Source: Methylobacterium sp. UNC378MF (GTDB lineage: Bacteria; Pseudomonadota; Alphaproteobacteria; Rhizobiales; Beijerinckiaceae). Taken from it: DNA of 64,000 nt. Location of the stretch: NCBI RefSeq assembly GCF_900103195.1, contig NZ_FMWU01000015.1, positions 62,001-126,000 on the forward strand. Reading direction: 5' to 3'. The notes beneath the pieces are model-generated. The model did no database searches. It saw only the letters and a list, made by a program, of their open reading frames with translations, and was not told the origin of the DNA. The position numbers were made by a program, and so were the translations under genes. Shown here piece by piece: positions 36,417-44,222 of the stretch (within the stretch, counting starts at the first letter, position 1; the number at the start of each line of letters is the position of its first letter).

Positions 36417-37850
36417 ATGACCATCCGCTTCCCCGACCCCGATCCCGCGATCCTCGCCCGCCGCGAGGCGATCCTGGCCGGCCTCGCCCCCCTGGTCGCG
36501 CCGGAGGCGCTGGTGGTCAGCGAGGACGAGCGCCGGGCGTTCGAGACCGACGGGCTGACCGCGTACCGGCAGATGCCGCTCGCCGTGGTCCTGCCCTCCA
36601 CCACCGCGGAGGTCGCCGCCGTGATGGCCTATTGCCACGCCAACGGCGTGCGGGTCGTGCCCCGCGGCGCCGGCACGTCGCTCGCGGGCGGCGCCATCGC
36701 GCAGGCCGACGCGATCATCCTGGGCGTCGGCAAGATGACCAAGGTCCTCGACATGGACTTCGCCAACCGCACCGCCCGGGTGCAGAGCGGCATCACCAAC
36801 CTCGCGATCTCCGGGGCGGTCAGCCACGAGGGCTTCTTCTACGCCCCCGACCCGTCGAGCCAGCTCGCCTGCACGATCGCCGGCAACATCGCGATGAATT
36901 CCGGCGGCGCGCACTGCCTCAAATACGGCGTGACCACCAACAACCTGCTGGGCGTCACCCTGGTGCTCAACGACGGCACCGTGGTCGAGATCGGCGGCCA
37001 GCACCTCGACAGCGGCGGCTACGACCTGCTCGGCCTCGTCTGCGGCTCGGAGGGGCAGCTCGGCATCGTCACCGAGGCGACCGTGCGGATCCTGCGCGCA
37101 GCCGAGGGTGCGCGGCCGGTGCTGGTCGGCTTCTCGAAGGTCGAGGATGCGGGCGATTGCGTCGCGGCGATCATCGCGGCCGGAATCATCCCGGTGGCGA
37201 TCGAGTACATGGACCGCGAAGCGATCCTGATCACCGAGGATTTCGCTCAGGCCGGCTATCCCCGCGACGCCGAGGCGATGCTGATCATCGAGGTCGAGGG
37301 CTCGGACACCGAGTGTGACGCGATGCTGGCGCGGATCGAGACGATCGCCAAGGATTTCCGCCCGACCAGCGTGCGGGTCTCGCGTTCGGAGGCGGAATCG
37401 GCCGCGATCTGGAAGGGCCGCAAGTCGGCCTTCGGGGCGACCGGCCGGATCTCCGACTACATCTGCATGGACGGCACGATCCCCACCGGCCAGCTCGGGC
37501 CGGTGCTGGAGCGGATCGGTGCGATCTGCGCCGAGAAGGGCCTGCGGGTCGCCAACGTGTTCCACGCGGGCGACGGCAACCTGCACCCGCTGATCCTGTT
37601 CGACATCAACAGGCCCGGCGAGTTGCAGAAGGCCGAGACTGCGGGCGACGAGATCCTGAAGCTCTGCGTCGAAGTCGGCGGCTGCCTGACCGGCGAGCAC
37701 GGCGTCGGGATCGAGAAGCGCGAGCTGATGCGCTTCCAGTACGATCAGGTCGATCTTGAGCAGCAGATGCGGGTCAAGGCGGTGTTCGATCCGCACTGGA
37801 TGCTGAACCCCGCCAAGGTGTTCCCGCTCGACGGGCGGCTCGCGGCCTGA
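36417..37850 (+). CDS. glcD: FAD-linked oxidase, glycolate oxidase GlcD type
   Basis: A 477-residue flavoprotein. The FAD-binding PCMH domain (about 45-230) has RGAGTSLAGGAI, VQSGITNLAISGAV, GGAHCLKYGVTTNNLLG and LVCGSEGQLGIVTEATV. The C-terminal oxidase domain has the metal/substrate residues VFHAGDGNLHPLILFD and GGCLTGEHGVGIEKRELM. It is most like glycolate oxidase subunit D, which oxidises glycolate to glyoxylate. D-lactate dehydrogenase is an alternative. glcE and glcF do not follow; the next gene is a convergent MucR regulator. The start follows AAGGAGGG. Confidence 0.85.
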   Translation: MTIRFPDPDPAILARREAILAGLAPLVAPEALVVSEDERRAFETDGLTAYRQMPLAVVLPSTTAEVAAVMAYCHANGVRVVPRGAGTSLAGGAIAQADAIILGVGKMTKVLDMDFANRTARVQSGITNLAISGAVSHEGFFYAPDPSSQLACTIAGNIAMNSGGAHCLKYGVTTNNLLGVTLVLNDGTVVEIGGQHLDSGGYDLLGLVCGSEGQLGIVTEATVRILRAAEGARPVLVGFSKVEDAGDCVAAIIAAGIIPVAIEYMDREAILITEDFAQAGYPRDAEAMLIIEVEGSDTECDAMLARIETIAKDFRPTSVRVSRSEAESAAIWKGRKSAFGATGRISDYICMDGTIPTGQLGPVLERIGAICAEKGLRVANVFHAGDGNLHPLILFDINRPGELQKAETAGDEILKLCVEVGGCLTGEHGVGIEKRELMRFQYDQVDLEQQMRVKAVFDPHWMLNPAKVFPLDGRLAA

Positions 37851-37894
37851 GCCGCGACCGCGCGCCGTTCAGGGGCTCCGGAGGGGGTTGAGGA

Positions 37895-37914
37895 CGCGAT
37901 CGTCTTCGATCGCG
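37895..37914. terminator. Hairpin between convergent glcD and mucR
   Basis: A perfect 8-bp stem CGCGATCG/CGATCGCG with loop TCTT lies between the two stop codons. It has no T-tract in either direction but is well placed to serve both genes. Confidence 0.5.
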
Positions 37915-37946
37915 CGCCTACGACCATTCGGCCCCTCCGGCCGCAA

Positions 37947-38486
37947 TCAGGCGGCTTCGACCTTGCGGCTGGCGCGGGACTTGGTCGTGGCGGCCGCGGT
38001 CTTGCGCCGGCTCGGGGCGGGGGTAGAGGCCGCCTCGTCTGCGGGCTCCGCATCATTGGCGGCCGACTGAGACCGACCCGGCTGGCCGAGACCGAGGCTC
38101 TTGGCGAGCGCCGAGCGCTGCGCCGAATAGTTCGCCGAGGTGGTCGGGTAATCGGCCGGCAGACCGTAGCGCTCCCGGTAGCTCTGCGGATCGAGCCCGT
38201 GCTTGGTCAGGTGGCGCTTCAGCGTCTTGTACGACTTGCCGTCGATGAAACTGATCAGTCCGTCGGGGCGGATCGACTTGCGGATCTGAGCGGGCGTCGG
38301 CCGCTCGACGCTCTCGGCCGCCGGAGCGGCCGGACCGGACCCGATCGCGTTCAGCGCCTCGTGGATGCTCGCGATCAGGGCCGGCAATTCGGCCGAAGGC
38401 AGCGAGTTGTTGGAAACGTAGGCCGCGACGACGTCCACGGTCCGCTCGATGAAATCCAATTGCGATGTCGGCGCAGTTTCTGACAT
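37947..38486 (-). CDS. MucR/Ros-family transcriptional regulator
   Basis: A 179-residue DNA-binding protein. The family core is about residues 68-135: RKSIRPDGLISFIDGKSYKTLKRHLTKHGLDPQSYRERYGLPADYP. The two histidines (H92, H96) of the Ros-type zinc finger are kept, but the CxxC positions read S79 and D82, so classical zinc binding is unlikely. The basic Ala/Lys-rich C-terminal tail (about 150-179) is longer than usual. MucR proteins control exopolysaccharide, motility and cell-cycle genes in rhizobia. ATG at 38486 follows AAGGAAAGAGAG. The 390-base AT-richer leader suggests complex or self-regulation. Confidence 0.88.
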   Translation of the reverse strand: MSETAPTSQLDFIERTVDVVAAYVSNNSLPSAELPALIASIHEALNAIGSGPAAPAAESVERPTPAQIRKSIRPDGLISFIDGKSYKTLKRHLTKHGLDPQSYRERYGLPADYPTTSANYSAQRSALAKSLGLGQPGRSQSAANDAEPADEAASTPAPSRRKTAAATTKSRASRKVEAA

Positions 38487-38878
38487 TCTCTCTTTCCTTG
38501 GAACAAAAGCCTGATGGGGACCCCTGTTGCGCGAGTTAAGACAGCGTCTGAAAAATGCAAGGCAATCCATACAATTATCTGTGATCAGGACAAAGTCTAA
38601 GTCTCCATCATCCGGCAAGGCTTACAGGGTATGGTTGCATTGATGGCAGTTGAAGCACACTTCTGAGGCGCTTTATCGCTCTCCGATCCACGAATTCTAG
38701 TCGGTTCCTGGAGCCGAGTTTTTGTTGGCGGCAGAGACCTTTACCCCCAGGATCGGGACCATCCCGAGACGGTCCTATACGGTTGCCGCCCGGTCATTCC
38801 GCGACAAGGCTCAATCTTCGTACAGTTGTGCGGACGCGCGGCCGGGACCTGCGTCATTTTCTCCCGCCGGTGGCGACC
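38487..38878. other. AT-rich leader of the MucR-type gene
   Basis: No gene seen. The first 150 bases upstream of mucR are clearly AT-richer than the rest of the window, as expected for a MucR-bound or self-regulated promoter. Nothing resembling the rest of a yej operon lies here. Confidence 0.5.
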
Positions 38879-40099
38879 TCAGACGAAAGTCTTACGGGGA
38901 TCGAAGGCGTCGCGCACGGCCTCGCCGGCGAAGACGAGCAGGCTCAACATCACGGCGATGACCAGGAAGCCGGTCAATCCGAGCCACGGGGCGGTCAGAT
39001 TGTCCTTGCCCTGGGCGAGAAGCTCTCCGAGGGAGGGTGAGCCGGGCGGCAGGCCGAAGCCGAGGAAATCCAGCGAGGTCAGGGTGGTGATCGAACCGTT
39101 CAGGATGAACGGCAGGAAGGTCAGCGTCGCCACCATGGCATTCGGCAGCAGATGAACGGTCATGATGCGGATGTTCGACAGGCCCAAAGCCCGCGCGGCC
39201 CGGACGTATTCGAAGTTCCGGGCCCTCAGGAACTCGGCGCGGACGACGCTAACCAGCGCCACCCACGAGAACAGCAGCATGATCCCGAGCAGAACGAAGA
39301 AGCCCGGTGCGATGAAGGCCGAGATGATGATGATCAGGTAAAGGGTCGGAATGCCACCCCAGACCTCGATGAAGCGCTGGAAGGCGAGATCGACCCAACC
39401 GCCGAAATAGCCCTGCACGGCGCCCGCGATGACGCCGATCACCGACGAGACCGCGGCCAGGATCAGGCCGAACAGCACCGAGATGCGGAAACCGTAGATC
39501 ACCCGCGCCAGCACGTCCCGCGTGGTGTTGTCGGTGCCGAGCCAGTGCCAGGGAATGTCCGCGCAACCCGCGCCACCGAGTTTCTCGGCCACGGGCCGGC
39601 ACTGCGCGTCGGTGAGCATCCAAGTGGGCGGCGACGGCGACGGCGTCGGCAGATCCTCGTTGATCGTGTCGTACGAGAACGGGATCGGCGGCCACAGCGC
39701 CCAGCCGTTCGCGGCGATCTCCTTGCGGATCTCGGCGGAGCGATAATCGGTCGTGGCGAGGAAGCCGCCGAACTTCTCCTCGGGATAGTCGACCAGGACC
39801 GGGACCAGCCACTCGCCCTTGTAGGACAGCAGGATCGGGCGATCGTTGGCGATGAATTCCGCGAACAGGCTGAGCACGAACAGGATCGCGAAGATCACGA
39901 ACGATCCGTAGCCGAGCCGGTTGCGGCGGAAATTGTCGAGGCGGCGCCGGTTGAGCGGCGACAGGCGGGCGCGCCGGCTCGCTCCCGCGGCCGGGACCGG
40001 AGGCGGCGCCCCCTCGTCCGGGCGCAGGACCAGCGGCTGGGCGCCCGGCATCGGCGCGGGCACGACTTCGCTCTCGCCGGGACGCGTGACCTCGTTCAT
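38879..40099 (-). CDS. yejE: ABC transporter permease, YejE/OppC type
   Basis: A 406-residue permease. A Pro-rich cytoplasmic N-terminus precedes LSPLNRRRLDNFRRNRLGYGSFVIFAILFVLSLFAEFIANDRP, typical of YejE, including the following periplasmic stretch (FLATTDYRSAEI, PFSYDTIN). The C-terminal five-helix domain carries the EAA-like loop RAARALGLSNIRIMTVHLLPNAM. YejABEF imports microcin C and oligopeptides. No binding protein, partner permease (yejB) or ATPase (yejF) flanks it. The start MNEVTRPGESE at 40099 was chosen because the upstream in-frame region is Arg/Pro-rich and non-coding. Confidence 0.88.
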   Translation of the reverse strand: MNEVTRPGESEVVPAPMPGAQPLVLRPDEGAPPPVPAAGASRRARLSPLNRRRLDNFRRNRLGYGSFVIFAILFVLSLFAEFIANDRPILLSYKGEWLVPVLVDYPEEKFGGFLATTDYRSAEIRKEIAANGWALWPPIPFSYDTINEDLPTPSPSPPTWMLTDAQCRPVAEKLGGAGCADIPWHWLGTDNTTRDVLARVIYGFRISVLFGLILAAVSSVIGVIAGAVQGYFGGWVDLAFQRFIEVWGGIPTLYLIIIISAFIAPGFFVLLGIMLLFSWVALVSVVRAEFLRARNFEYVRAARALGLSNIRIMTVHLLPNAMVATLTFLPFILNGSITTLTSLDFLGFGLPPGSPSLGELLAQGKDNLTAPWLGLTGFLVIAVMLSLLVFAGEAVRDAFDPRKTFV

Positions 40100-40187
40100 C
40101 CGTGCTGCCTCCCGCGCCGCGGCGCACACGCTCCCGCGGGGCTTGGGCAGCCCCGCGGCCGGCCGGATCGGAAGCGGATGAGGGGGC

Positions 40188-40682
40188 TCAGCCGTCGAGC
40201 CGGGTCGCGGTGCCCTCGATCTCGGTGGGGCGCAGACCACCGCTGCGCTCCAGCCAGCGGCGCAGCAGACGAACGTTGCGGCGGTTGGCCTTGAAGGCGG
40301 CGTCGAACAGGTCGCCCGCGACCGGCACCGCGCCGATCAGCCCGTCGAAGGCGACGTTCAGCCCCATCCGGGCCAGCAGCCAGCGCGGCGCGCCGAGGCG
40401 CTTCGCCTCGTAGACGATGAAGGAGGAAATCACCATGCCGGCCACGTCGCCGATCACCGGCACGAGCCCGATCAGCGCGTCGAACCCGACCCGCCTGTTG
40501 ATGCCCGGGATGACGAACGCTGTGTCCATCAGGTGGGCCAGAGTCTCCAGCCGGGCGAGACTCGCCTCCTGGCTGAGATCCGCCGACAGGAAGGCGGGCC
40601 GGGAACCGGAGCGGGTCTCGCCCCCGGAAAAGGTCTCGGCACGGGCGAAACGCCCGGCCTGGGCAGCCTGGGTGAAGTCCAT
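40188..40682 (-). CDS. DUF4112 membrane protein
   Basis: A 164-residue protein with two hydrophobic segments in the domain core: FVIPGINRRVGFDALIGLVPVIGDVAGMVISSFIVYEAKRLG and a mirrored NVAFDGLIGAVPVAGDLFDAAFKANRRNVRLL. The paired GLIPxxGD motifs define DUF4112, a small inner-membrane family of unknown role. ATG at 40682 is used. Its stop is 88 bases before the yejE start on the same strand, so co-transcription is possible. Confidence 0.82.
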   Translation of the reverse strand: MDFTQAAQAGRFARAETFSGGETRSGSRPAFLSADLSQEASLARLETLAHLMDTAFVIPGINRRVGFDALIGLVPVIGDVAGMVISSFIVYEAKRLGAPRWLLARMGLNVAFDGLIGAVPVAGDLFDAAFKANRRNVRLLRRWLERSGGLRPTEIEGTATRLDG

Positions 40683-40763
40683 GGTCGGGATCCGTCGGGA
40701 AGCCATCGTCCCCAACGATGTGGCGCCCCGATCGGATCCCCGCAAGGACGGTACCGGCCCGCG

Positions 40764-41933
40764 TCACGCGGCGCTCCCGGCGAGGCCGCTCATGCGGTCG
40801 AGCGCCGCATCCAGGGTGGCGTCGTCCTTAGCGAAGCAGAGCCGGACGAGGCCGCGCACGGAGGCATCCGGGTAGAAGGCGCTCACCGGGATCGCCGCGA
40901 CGCCGTGACGGGTGACGAGGGCCTCGCAGAAGGCCACATCGTCGGCGCGGCCCAGGGCGGTGATGTCGATGTTGAGAAACCACGTGGCCTGGGCCGGCAG
41001 CACCGAGAAGCCGAGGTCGCGCAGGCCGCCCGCGAGCCGGTCGCGGGAGCGGGCGTAGCCGGCCCGCATCGCCTCGAACCACGCGGCCGGCTTGCCCAGC
41101 CCGTAGGCCACCGCCTCCTGGAGGTTCGGGGGCGTGGTGAAGGTGAGGAACTGGTGCGCCTTGGCGAGACCGCGCATCAGCCGGGCATCGGCCATCACGA
41201 AGCCGACCTTCCAGCCGGTGAGCGAGAAGATCTTGCCGGCCGAGCCGATCTTGACGGTCCGCTCCCGCATGCCGGGCAGCGCCATTAGCGGCCGGTGGCG
41301 CGCGCCGTCGAATACCACGTGCTCCCAGACCTCGTCGCAGAGCGCGGTCACATCGAAGCGCTGGCAGTAGCGGGCGAGCAGATCGAGGTCGTCCGGCGCG
41401 AACAGGGTGGCGCTCGGGTTGAGGGGGTTGTTCAGCACCACGACCCGGGTGCGCTCACCGAAGGCCGCCGCGAGGGCGGCCTCGTCGAGGCGAAAAGCCG
41501 GAGGCTGCAGCGGCACGACCCGCGGCACGCCGCCGGCCCGTCGGACCAGGGGCAGGTAGGCGTCGTACATGGGCGCGAACAGTACGACCTCGTCGCCGGG
41601 CTCGATCAGTGCCAGGAGCGCGCCGGCCAGCGCCTCGGTCGCCCCGGAGGTGACCATCACCTCCGTCTCCGGGTCGAGGGCGAGCCCCTGGTGGTGCGCG
41701 TAGTGGGCGGCGACCGCCTCCCGCAGGGCCGACAGGCCCATCATCGGCGGGTACTGGTTCCAGCCCTCCAGGAGCGCCCGCGCGCCCCGCTCGCGCACAT
41801 CCTCCGGCCCGGGATCGTCCGGAAAACCCTGACCGAGATTGATCGCGCCGTGGACCCGCGCAAGCCGCGACATGGTCTCGAACACCGTCGTGGGCAGCGC
41901 GGCAAAGACGGGATTGATGAAGGCGGGCTTCAT
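40764..41933 (-). CDS. Class I/II PLP-dependent aminotransferase
   Basis: A 389-residue fold-type I aminotransferase. N-terminal INLGQGFPDDPGP and YPPMMGLSALREAVAAHY, cofactor loop VTSGATEAL, NNPLNPSATLF, CDEVWEHVVFDG, Schiff-base Lys234 in SAGKIFSLTGWKVGF, and the late arginine LVRLCFAKDDATL are all present. The pattern is closest to the methionine/kynurenine aminotransferase (YbdL-like) group. The exact amino acid is not readable. A 5-bp inverted repeat upstream may be an operator. Confidence 0.9.
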   Translation of the reverse strand: MKPAFINPVFAALPTTVFETMSRLARVHGAINLGQGFPDDPGPEDVRERGARALLEGWNQYPPMMGLSALREAVAAHYAHHQGLALDPETEVMVTSGATEALAGALLALIEPGDEVVLFAPMYDAYLPLVRRAGGVPRVVPLQPPAFRLDEAALAAAFGERTRVVVLNNPLNPSATLFAPDDLDLLARYCQRFDVTALCDEVWEHVVFDGARHRPLMALPGMRERTVKIGSAGKIFSLTGWKVGFVMADARLMRGLAKAHQFLTFTTPPNLQEAVAYGLGKPAAWFEAMRAGYARSRDRLAGGLRDLGFSVLPAQATWFLNIDITALGRADDVAFCEALVTRHGVAAIPVSAFYPDASVRGLVRLCFAKDDATLDAALDRMSGLAGSAA

Positions 41934-42288
41934 GCGGCGCGGCAGGGTGTACGGCACGCGGCGCCGGGCATCGAAGGTGTCGGCATGGCGGGTCTCGGCA
42001 TCGCCGGCCTGTAGCATGGGCGTTGGGCGTTGCGGAATGTGCGCAGCCGCACAGACCCCGTCTCCGGCGCGCAACCATCGACTGACGAATGTTGACATTC
42101 ATCACCCGTCTCGTAGGTTCGGATCACGGCTGGAGCGGCGCACTCGCCGACGGGGCTTCGCCCCCTCGCCCCGTCAGCGGGATGCCGCTCCGGTCTCCAG
42201 AAGGGCCATCGACTTGCGGGTCGGTGGCCCTTTCGGCATGTGCGGCGGCGGCCGCTCCGATCATCGGGTCGACCTTCCGGATTCGACG
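41934..42288. other. Intergenic region upstream of the aminotransferase
   Basis: No gene was recognised. It contains the inverted repeat at 42087-42100. Further downstream, GC-rich self-complementary segments (42150-42240) resemble decayed intergenic repeats. Confidence 0.45.
42087..42100. promoter_or_regulatory. Inverted repeat upstream of the aminotransferase gene
   Basis: GAATG-TTGA-CATTC is flanked by TGA and TCA, which extends the dyad. It lies about 155 bases upstream of the aminotransferase start. The size fits a dimeric regulator site. The regulator is unknown. Confidence 0.3.
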
Positions 42289-42465
42289 ATGCGGCCCTCC
42301 TCACGCGTGTTCCTCGGCTGCTTGATCCTGGCGCTGCTGATCGGCGGACTCGGACTCGGCCTTCGCCGCGCCGTGGCCGTCACGCCGGTCGATCCCGCGT
42401 TCCAGGCGGTGCTGCGCGCTTATGCGGCACCGGACGCGTCCGGCGAGCCCCAGCAACACGAGTGA
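42289..42465 (+). CDS. Small membrane or exported protein
   Basis: A 58-residue frame with one hydrophobic helix near the start (VFLGCLILALLIGGLGLGL) followed by RRAVAVTPVDPAFQAVLRAYAAPDASGEP. It could be a single-pass membrane protein or a precursor cleaved after the helix. No domain is recognised. It precedes the RND operon by 298 bases on the same strand. Support is the hydrophobic pattern and position only. Confidence 0.45.
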   Translation: MRPSSRVFLGCLILALLIGGLGLGLRRAVAVTPVDPAFQAVLRAYAAPDASGEPQQHE

Positions 42466-42763
42466 AACGTCGCCGCCCTAGTGACGGCGCATTGGCCGGG
42501 CACCGGTGAAGCGCACCGAGGGGTGAGCGAGCGGTAAGACCGCGGCTGAACATGTCGCCGCGGTAAGGAGCCGTTCGGGGCCCGGACAGCTTTATGGGCT
42601 TACGCTCCCGCACACGGGATCGGAGCCGTCGGTTCCCGCGGGATCGGGCGGCTTCAGGATGGGCTTCCGGGACGCGGCGTTCCGGAGGCGGCATGGGGGC
42701 TTGGACAGCGAGGGATAGGGTGCCGCCGGTCGCGCAGACGACCGTCCTGTGCTCTAGTCAGGC

Positions 42764-44158
42764 ATGAACGAGAGTTCACCGATCCGGACCGACACGGCCC
42801 GCGCCTACCAGCCCGGCGAGGCGCCCGCGCGCGAGGTCCGGACCCGGCGTTTCAGGCCGATCCGCTGGCTCGTGCTCCTGGTGCTGCTCGCCGGTGCCGG
42901 TGCGATCGGCCATCGCTGGTACGAAGCCCGCACCGACAAGGGCGCGGAGCCCGCGACCGCGCACCGGACCGGCGGCCGCGGCGGCCGGCACGGCGGCGCC
43001 GACATGCCGCAGGCGGTCGGTATCGCGAACGTCACGACCGGCGACATGCCGGTGGTGCTGCAGGGCCTCGGGACCGTGACACCGCTCGCCACCGTGACGG
43101 TGAAGTCGCAGATCAGCGGCTATCTCACCCAGGTGAAGTTCCGCGAGGGTCAGACCGTCAAGGCGGGCGACGAGCTCGCGCAGATCGATTCCCGGCCCTA
43201 CGAGGCGCTGCTCGCCCAGTACCAGGGCCAGCTGGCTCGCGATCAGGCGCTGCTCCAGAACTCGAAGCTCGACCTGCAACGCTACCAGACGCTGAACCGG
43301 CAGGACTCGATCTCGAAGCAGAACGTCGACACGCAGGCTGCTCTGGTGAAGCAGAACGAGGGCACGGTCGCGGCCGACCAGGCGCTCGTCGACCAGCAGA
43401 AGCTCAACATCGCCTACACGCACATCACGTCACCGGTGGACGGCCGGGTCGGCCTGCGCCAGGTCGACCAGGGCAACTACATCTCGGCCGCCTCCACGGC
43501 GATCGTGGTGGTGACCCAGCTCCACCCGATCTCGGTGGTCTTCACCCTGCCGGAGGACGACGTGTCGCGGGTGATGCGGCAGGTGCGGGCCGGCGCGAAG
43601 CTCACCGTGCGGGCCTACGACCGTGGCGACGCCCACGAGATCGCCACCGGCCGGCTCGACACGGTCGACAACCAGATCGACACGACCACCGGCACGGTGA
43701 AGCTGCGCGCGCTGTTCGACAATGCCGACGAGGAGTTGTTTCCGAACCAGTTCGTCAACGCCAAGCTGACCGTCGACACGGTGCGGGGCGCGACGCTCGT
43801 GCCGAATTCCAGCCTGCTCCAAGGCACACCCGGCACCTACGTCTACCTGATGGACGGGGACAGCAAGGTCACGGTCCGGCCGATCAAGACCGGCGAGACC
43901 GACGGCACCACCACCGTGGTGATCTCCGGCCTGAACCCGGGTGACCGCGTCGTCACGGACGGCACCGACCGGCTGAAGGACGGCGCGCCGGTGCGGATCA
44001 CCGAGGGCGCGCAGGCGGCCACGGGCGACGGCAAGGCCGCCGAGGCCAAGGCCGACGGCAAAGGGGATGTGAAGCCCGGCGCGCCCGCCGACGCGGCGGC
44101 GGATTCCCATGGGACAGCGGAGGGCGGTCGTCGGCACCGGCGCCGTCAGGCGCAGTGA
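42764..44158 (+). CDS. mdtA: RND efflux periplasmic adaptor (MdtA type)
   Basis: A 464-residue membrane-fusion protein. An N-terminal anchor helix (IRWLVLLVLLAGAGAIGH, about 32-50) is followed by a Gly/Arg-rich stretch, the lipoyl halves (TVTVKSQISGYLTQVKFREGQTVKAGDELAQID and ITSPVDGRVGLRQVDQGNYI), an alpha-hairpin (about 140-210) and a beta-barrel domain. The tail is charged and low-complexity (AKADGKGDVKPGAPADAAADS), ending HRRRQAQ. It links the two pumps encoded next to the outer-membrane channel. Gene order adaptor-pump-pump-channel matches mdtABC-type multidrug operons. Confidence 0.93.
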   Translation: MNESSPIRTDTARAYQPGEAPAREVRTRRFRPIRWLVLLVLLAGAGAIGHRWYEARTDKGAEPATAHRTGGRGGRHGGADMPQAVGIANVTTGDMPVVLQGLGTVTPLATVTVKSQISGYLTQVKFREGQTVKAGDELAQIDSRPYEALLAQYQGQLARDQALLQNSKLDLQRYQTLNRQDSISKQNVDTQAALVKQNEGTVAADQALVDQQKLNIAYTHITSPVDGRVGLRQVDQGNYISAASTAIVVVTQLHPISVVFTLPEDDVSRVMRQVRAGAKLTVRAYDRGDAHEIATGRLDTVDNQIDTTTGTVKLRALFDNADEELFPNQFVNAKLTVDTVRGATLVPNSSLLQGTPGTYVYLMDGDSKVTVRPIKTGETDGTTTVVISGLNPGDRVVTDGTDRLKDGAPVRITEGAQAATGDGKAAEAKADGKGDVKPGAPADAAADSHGTAEGGRRHRRRQAQ

Positions 44159-44178
44159 GGACGGCTCAGGCGCGACGC

Positions 44179-44208
44179 TCCCCCTCCCCCTGCAGAGGGG
44201 TGAGGGAT
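44179..44208. repeat. Dispersed hairpin element (family 2)
   Basis: CTCCCCCTGCAGAGGGGTGAGG forms a stem-loop in the 64-base gap between the adaptor and first pump genes. It resembles the elements at 25513, 54421 and 60893. It could modulate the adaptor:pump ratio. Confidence 0.5.
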
Positions 44209-44222
44209 AACGGGAGCGCGTC

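Noticed and set aside
35175..37796. Very long minus-strand frame spanning glcD and kdsD
   Set aside because: Only the part from 36200 down is the real kdsD. The rest is antisense to glcD and lacks any domain.
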